Below are positions 60,953-64,000 of a stretch of DNA of 64,000 bases, piece after piece (within the stretch, counting starts at the first letter, position 1; every line of letters begins with the position of its first letter). Below the pieces are notes generated by a model that saw only the letters and a list, made by a program, of their open reading frames with translations, made no database searches and was not told where the DNA came from. The translations under genes were made by a program, and so were the position numbers. The stretch comes from CAVQOB01 sp963714325 (GTDB lineage: Bacteria > Pseudomonadota > Alphaproteobacteria > Rhizobiales > Hyphomicrobiaceae), in the NCBI GenBank assembly GCA_963714325.1, contig CAVQOB010000014.1, positions 142,673-206,672 of the forward strand, given 5' to 3'.

Positions 60953-61543
60953 TCAGAGTTTGCAGTGAATGGGGCCGGACGGGGTCAGGACCCAGTCAAG
61001 GCGCTCGTCATAGTCCAGATGCGGGACCACGTCGACCTGCTGTTCGTCGAATGCCAAACCGATGGTCAGGATGGTTTTGCTCTGCCGGAGTTGACGGATG
61101 GTGCGGTCGTAGTAGCCGCCGCCGTAGCCAAGGCGCTGGCCCTGGCGGTCAAAGGCAAGCAGGGGGACGAGCAGGATATCGGGGTCGAGGATGGGTTTAT
61201 CGGATGCGGGTTCGCGAATGCCCCATTGGACGGTTTGGAGGCGATCGCCGGGAGTTCAGGCGCGGAAGAGCAGCAGATCGGCTTTGCCTTGCATGACGGG
61301 GAGGCAGAGACGATGTCTGGCAGCGTGCAGGTTGGCGAGGAGGGGGGCGGTGTCGATTTCGTCGCCAAAGGCCAGGAAGCCGGAGATTACATGGGATCGA
61401 GCGAAATCGGGAATGGCCGCAAGGCTGGCGACTAGTCGGTTAGCGGCAACACTTGCGACTTGGCGTGGGATTGCAGCGCGGACGGCTTTCATCTTGGCGC
61501 GGAGCGTGGATTTTGACTGATTGGGAGATTGGGATTCGGTCAC
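60953..61543 (-). pseudogene. ygfA: 5-formyltetrahydrofolate cyclo-ligase with an in-frame TGA
   Basis: A single 197-codon frame starting at GTG 61543 and ending with TGA at 60953. It is interrupted only by a TGA at 61256-61258, in LLLFRA[stop]TPGDRLQTVQWG; homologues have Trp (FRAWxPGD) there, one base away (TGG). Everything downstream is intact in the same frame, including the nucleotide-binding RLGYGGGYYDRTIRQL and the normal end TPSGPIHCKL. The enzyme converts 5-formyl-THF to methenyl-THF. Either a fresh nonsense mutation or a base-call error. Confidence 0.82.
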
Positions 61544-61553
61544 GCCGTCCGTG

Positions 61554-61718
61554 CTCGCTCCATGTGGCCTCGCGTTTGGGCCTGCGTCACGTTCGGGGGA
61601 GAAGTGCAGAGCCGCGAAAGCCGTGCCGCGGTTCGATCCCGCGTGGTCCCTACAAGAAGTAAGGTGGGCGCCATATGTCCGGAACCACGGCTCCGGTCAG
61701 GGACAGCTCCCATGCGAG
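61554..61718 (-). ncRNA. ssrS: 6S RNA (approximate ends)
   Basis: The 300-nt gap between zapA and ygfA is the standard site of 6S RNA in proteobacteria. Read leftward, a TATAAAT box (61719-61725) precedes a ~165-nt segment whose ends pair as CTCGC/GCGAG. Inside, GCCGTG pairs with CACGGC around a CGCGG-CCGCG hairpin, and a GGCTCTGCACTTCTCCC stretch resembles alphaproteobacterial 6S sequences I recall. It would bind the housekeeping RNA polymerase holoenzyme. Ends are estimates. Confidence 0.72.
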
Positions 61719-61844
61719 ATTTATAGGCCCCCGGGTCGATGTGCGACGACGCACCCCGCAGCCCTGCTTGACCAATATACGCCTAAATCCTGGAAAATCC
61801 AGTGACTTGAGGCTGGTTTCAAAGGTTTTCTTTGAACAGGCTGA

Positions 61845-62108
61845 TCAGAGTCTTGCCCGCTGGGGCGGTTCGTGGCTGTCTGGGGCGGTCATCTGCTCCA
61901 GCATGGCGCGTGCATCATGCAGTTCGTCGGCGATGAGGAGGGCTGCCATGAGGAGCAGGCGGTCGTCGCCGACGTTGCCAAATTCGGCGGCGAGCGCGTC
62001 GACGCGCTGCTTGACCTGGGTGGCGAGTTCGATCAGCCGACTTTCTTCACCATCGCCGCAGCGGAGGCGGTATGTGCGGCTATTCAAAGTGACGGTAACG
62101 TGGCCCAT
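61845..62108 (-). CDS. zapA: Cell division protein ZapA
   Basis: About 87 residues from the ATG at 62108, giving the standard start MGHVTVTLNSRTYRLRCGDG. The frame extends upstream, but that sequence is not ZapA-like. The short globular head is followed by a coiled coil (LLLMAALLIADELHDARAML). ZapA cross-links FtsZ protofilaments at the division ring. It sits between a DUF4164 gene and 6S RNA. Confidence 0.9.
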   Translation of the reverse strand: MGHVTVTLNSRTYRLRCGDGEESRLIELATQVKQRVDALAAEFGNVGDDRLLLMAALLIADELHDARAMLEQMTAPDSHEPPQRARL

Positions 62109-62165
62109 ACCTATAGGACCGGCAGGCGGACCATGCTCTGGTCCCACCCCCAGCATTCCTCCGAA

Positions 62166-62429
62166 TCAGCTTTTCTCTTCAAGCAGACTATGGAGGTTGT
62201 CGAGCGTCCAGGCAATGCGGTTGGCGACTTCAGTTTGGCGCTCTTCGAGGCTTTTTATTTGGGCCTCGGCGGCGACCAGCGCAGCCTTGATCGTGTCGCG
62301 TTCCCGTTCGATGGCGTTCAGTCGCAGCTCCAGCGAGCGCACAGCGTCGTTAACCGGACGCGGTGGTTCGGGCCGGATTGTTGCCTTGACCTGCTTACTG
62401 ACGTCTTTTTCGCTTTGACGCCGGGCCAT
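62166..62429 (-). CDS. DUF4164 family coiled-coil protein
   Basis: About 87 residues; the ATG at 62429 is preferred over a GTG at 62438. After a basic N-terminus, one long coiled coil runs from VRSLELRLNAIERERDTIK to RIAWTLDNLHSLLEE. It matches the short DUF4164 proteins encoded just upstream of zapA in Rhizobiales, which suggests a division-related role, though none is proven. Confidence 0.78.
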   Translation of the reverse strand: MARRQSEKDVSKQVKATIRPEPPRPVNDAVRSLELRLNAIERERDTIKAALVAAEAQIKSLEERQTEVANRIAWTLDNLHSLLEEKS

Positions 62430-62696
62430 TGAGCTCACTGATCAAACGATTGATTTACACAGGATACGGTAGGGCTTGGATTGCGCCGCCTCAATCCGAA
62501 ACGTCCTGGTTTTGCACGAGGAAATGGACGCGACTGTGTTCCGGTAAAGTGTTCACAGTGTTCAGTGATGCCGCATTGACGGGTGAGGCGAGGCGGGCGA
62601 TAGCAGCGCACACATTTCATAGGTTGTGTCGCTGGTTACTCAGAACTGGCGTATCGCGATCCAGCGTTCGGCTGGAGATCAACGAGGGAGACACTC

Positions 62697-63704
62697 ATGG
62701 TTGTCAAAGTTGCCATCAATGGCTTTGGCCGTATCGGCCGCAACGTGCTGCGCGCAATCGTCGAGAGTGGCCGCAAGGATATCCAAGTGGTTGCCATCAA
62801 CGACCTGGGGCCGGTCGAGACCAATGCGCATCTGTTGCGGTTCGATAGTGTCCATGGCCGTTTTCCGCATCAAGTGACGGTTGCCGGCGATACGATCGAT
62901 GTTGGGTTCGGGCCGATCAAGGTGACGGCGGTGAAAGATCCAGCGATGCTGCCGCACAAGGCGATGGGCGTCGATATCGCGCTGGAGTGCACGGGAATTT
63001 TCACGTCGAAGGAAAAGGCGGCGCTGCATCTGACGGCGGGTGCCAAGCGCGTGCTGGTCTCGGCGCCAGCGGATGGCGCTGATCTGACGGTCGTTTATGG
63101 CGTCAATCACGACAAGCTGACGAAGCAGCATCTGGTTGTTTCGAATGCGTCGTGCACAACGAACTGCCTGGCGCCAGTTGCCAAGGTTCTGAACGATGCG
63201 ATCGGGATTGAAAAAGGGTTTATGACGACGATCCACGCCTACACGGGCGATCAACCGGTGCTCGATACTATGCACAAGGATCTCTATCGCGGGCGCGCGG
63301 CGGCACTGTCGATGGTGCCGTCGACGACGGGGGCTGCGAAAGCGGTTGGTCTCGTGCTGCCGGAATTGAATGGCAAGCTCGACGGCACGGCCATCCGCGT
63401 GCCGACACCGAACGTGTCGGTCGTGGATTTCAAGTTCATCGCGAAGCGGGCGACGACGGTGCAAGAAGTGAATGATGCCGTGAAGCGCGCGGCGTCGCAG
63501 TCCCTGAAGGGCATTCTCGGCACAACGGATCAGCCGAATGTGTCGATTGATTTCAATCATGACAGCCACTCGTCAATCTTCCATCTCGATCAGACGAAGG
63601 TGATGGAAGGGACGCTGGTCCGTGTGCTCTCCTGGTATGACAATGAGTGGGGCTTCTCGAACCGCATGAGCGATACGGCTGTGGCGATGGGGAAGCTGAT
63701 CTGA
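62697..63704 (+). CDS. gap: Glyceraldehyde-3-phosphate dehydrogenase, type I
   Basis: A 335-residue NAD-dependent enzyme of glycolysis/gluconeogenesis, ATG behind GGGAGA. It begins VVKVAINGFGRIGRNVLRAI. The catalytic Cys153 is in VSNASCTTNCLAPV and the base His180 in TIHAYTGDQ. SMVPSTTGAAKAVGLVLPEL and the C-terminal SWYDNEWGFSNRM are typical. It diverges from the DUF4164-zapA unit; the 257 nt between hold both promoters. A terminator follows. Confidence 0.97.
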   Translation: MVVKVAINGFGRIGRNVLRAIVESGRKDIQVVAINDLGPVETNAHLLRFDSVHGRFPHQVTVAGDTIDVGFGPIKVTAVKDPAMLPHKAMGVDIALECTGIFTSKEKAALHLTAGAKRVLVSAPADGADLTVVYGVNHDKLTKQHLVVSNASCTTNCLAPVAKVLNDAIGIEKGFMTTIHAYTGDQPVLDTMHKDLYRGRAAALSMVPSTTGAAKAVGLVLPELNGKLDGTAIRVPTPNVSVVDFKFIAKRATTVQEVNDAVKRAASQSLKGILGTTDQPNVSIDFNHDSHSSIFHLDQTKVMEGTLVRVLSWYDNEWGFSNRMSDTAVAMGKLI

Positions 63705-63740
63705 GGCGGTGCTTGGTTTTGAACTGATCAACTTGAAGGG

Positions 63741-63766
63741 CCGGATCAGTTTGATCCGGTCTTTTT
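63741..63766 (+). terminator. Rho-independent terminator after gap
   Basis: CCGGATC and GATCCGG (7 bp) around AGTTT are followed by TCTTTTT, 37 nt after the gap stop codon. It also separates gap from the convergent gene at the right edge. Confidence 0.85.
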
Positions 63767-63784
63767 GTATGCGAGTTTGGTTGC

Positions 63785-64000
63785 TTAGTTGCCGCGACCG
63801 CCCTGGCCGCCGCCACTACCACCGCCACCGCCTTCGCCGTAGGTCCAGGGAGCATCGAAGAGTTTCGCAACGGGCTTTTCCGGAGGCGGGATTTTTACAA
63901 TGATGATGGGACGCCTTTTCTTCTTATTGGCCGTCTGACTTGGATCGCCGCACATGGTGAGGCAACTTTCCTTGAAGATGGCTTGCGAGCATTGGACTTC
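63785..64000 (-). CDS. C-terminal part of an unknown protein with Gly-rich tail, cut by right edge
   Basis: An open frame of 71 codons runs in from the right edge and stops with TAA at 63785. It contains a Cys-rich part (EVQCSQAIFKESCLTMCGD), a basic stretch (NKKKRRPIIIVKIPPPEKP) and ends in a Gly-rich tail (WTYGEGGGGGSGGGQGG). The three spaced Cys suggest an exported, disulfide-bonded protein, but the N-terminus is missing. Family not recognised. Confidence 0.5.
   Translation of the reverse strand, partial: EVQCSQAIFKESCLTMCGDPSQTANKKKRRPIIIVKIPPPEKPVAKLFDAPWTYGEGGGGGSGGGQGGRGN

Noticed and set aside
61256..61258. UGA read as tryptophan (recoding) in ygfA
   Set aside because: Many intact genes in the window end with TGA, including overlapping stop/start pairs, so TGA is a normal stop here. 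No selenocysteine context is present either.
61600..61660. tRNA-like T-arm (GGTTCGATCCCG) on the plus strand
   Set aside because: No acceptor stem, D-arm or anticodon arm can be fitted around it, and the region is better explained as 6S RNA on the other strand.
1..64000. CRISPR arrays or cas genes
   Set aside because: No regularly spaced direct repeats and no Cas-like proteins were seen on either strand.

Overview
The window reads as a GC-rich chromosomal segment of an alphaproteobacterium, most probably a member of the Hyphomicrobiales (Rhizobiales). This is inferred from family content and gene order: acnA divergent from ccmAB; pgsA-moaD-moaE; DUF4164-zapA-6S RNA-ygfA-ymdB next to gap; DUF2865, DUF2794 and DUF1223 proteins; and palindromic intergenic repeats of a rhizobial type. 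No rRNA or CRISPR array was found, and no tRNA gene was recognised by eye.

Layout. 1-7.1 kb: a catabolic cluster. A GntR/FCD regulator and a flavin reductase diverge from a peptide-type ABC importer (binding protein, two permeases) and two amidohydrolases; the ATPases are not in the window. 7.3-19.6 kb: M24 peptidase, MAPEG protein, ferrochelatase, O-antigen ligase-like protein, 2-hydroxyacid dehydrogenase, a flavin reductase divergent from a NicX-like ring-cleavage dioxygenase, CHAD protein, haem-binding sensor-like protein, zinc peptidase and parC. 19.6-35.5 kb: fused TRAP permease, threonine aldolase, SDR dehydrogenase, two tandem DUF2865 proteins, phhB, thpR, the tesA/ybbA-ybbP locus, a BI-1 family protein, an acetyltransferase and small conserved genes. 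35.8-45.3 kb: acnA, ccmAB, a trypsin-like protease, a GH10 xylanase, pgsA-moaDE, a rhodanese and a membrane protein. 45.6-49.4 kb: a complete DctPQM TRAP transporter. 49.4-60.1 kb: an accessory island with an AbrB/Doc toxin-antitoxin pair, an IS91-type element with a tyrosine recombinase, two inverted IS110 copies enclosing a Bug-type binding protein and a methyltransferase, and an IS50-like IS4 element. 60.1-64 kb: ymdB, ygfA, 6S RNA, zapA, DUF4164, gap and an edge fragment.

Two quality points govern interpretation. Between position 1 and about 21.4 kb, six genes (including the essential parC) carry about 18 single-base indels, nearly all +1 insertions; none was seen in the remaining 42 kb. 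This looks like unpolished sequence rather than gene decay, so these genes are annotated as single frameshifted CDSs. Separately, ygfA carries one in-frame TGA where a conserved Trp is expected.

The strongest biology is in the island. Both IS110 copies sit beside the same REP-like palindrome. Their roughly 250-nt upstream noncoding region has the position and size of a bridge (seek) RNA and contains short matches to the insertion-site flanks. The Doc toxin has Met and Ala where the catalytic His and Asp of the Fic motif are expected.
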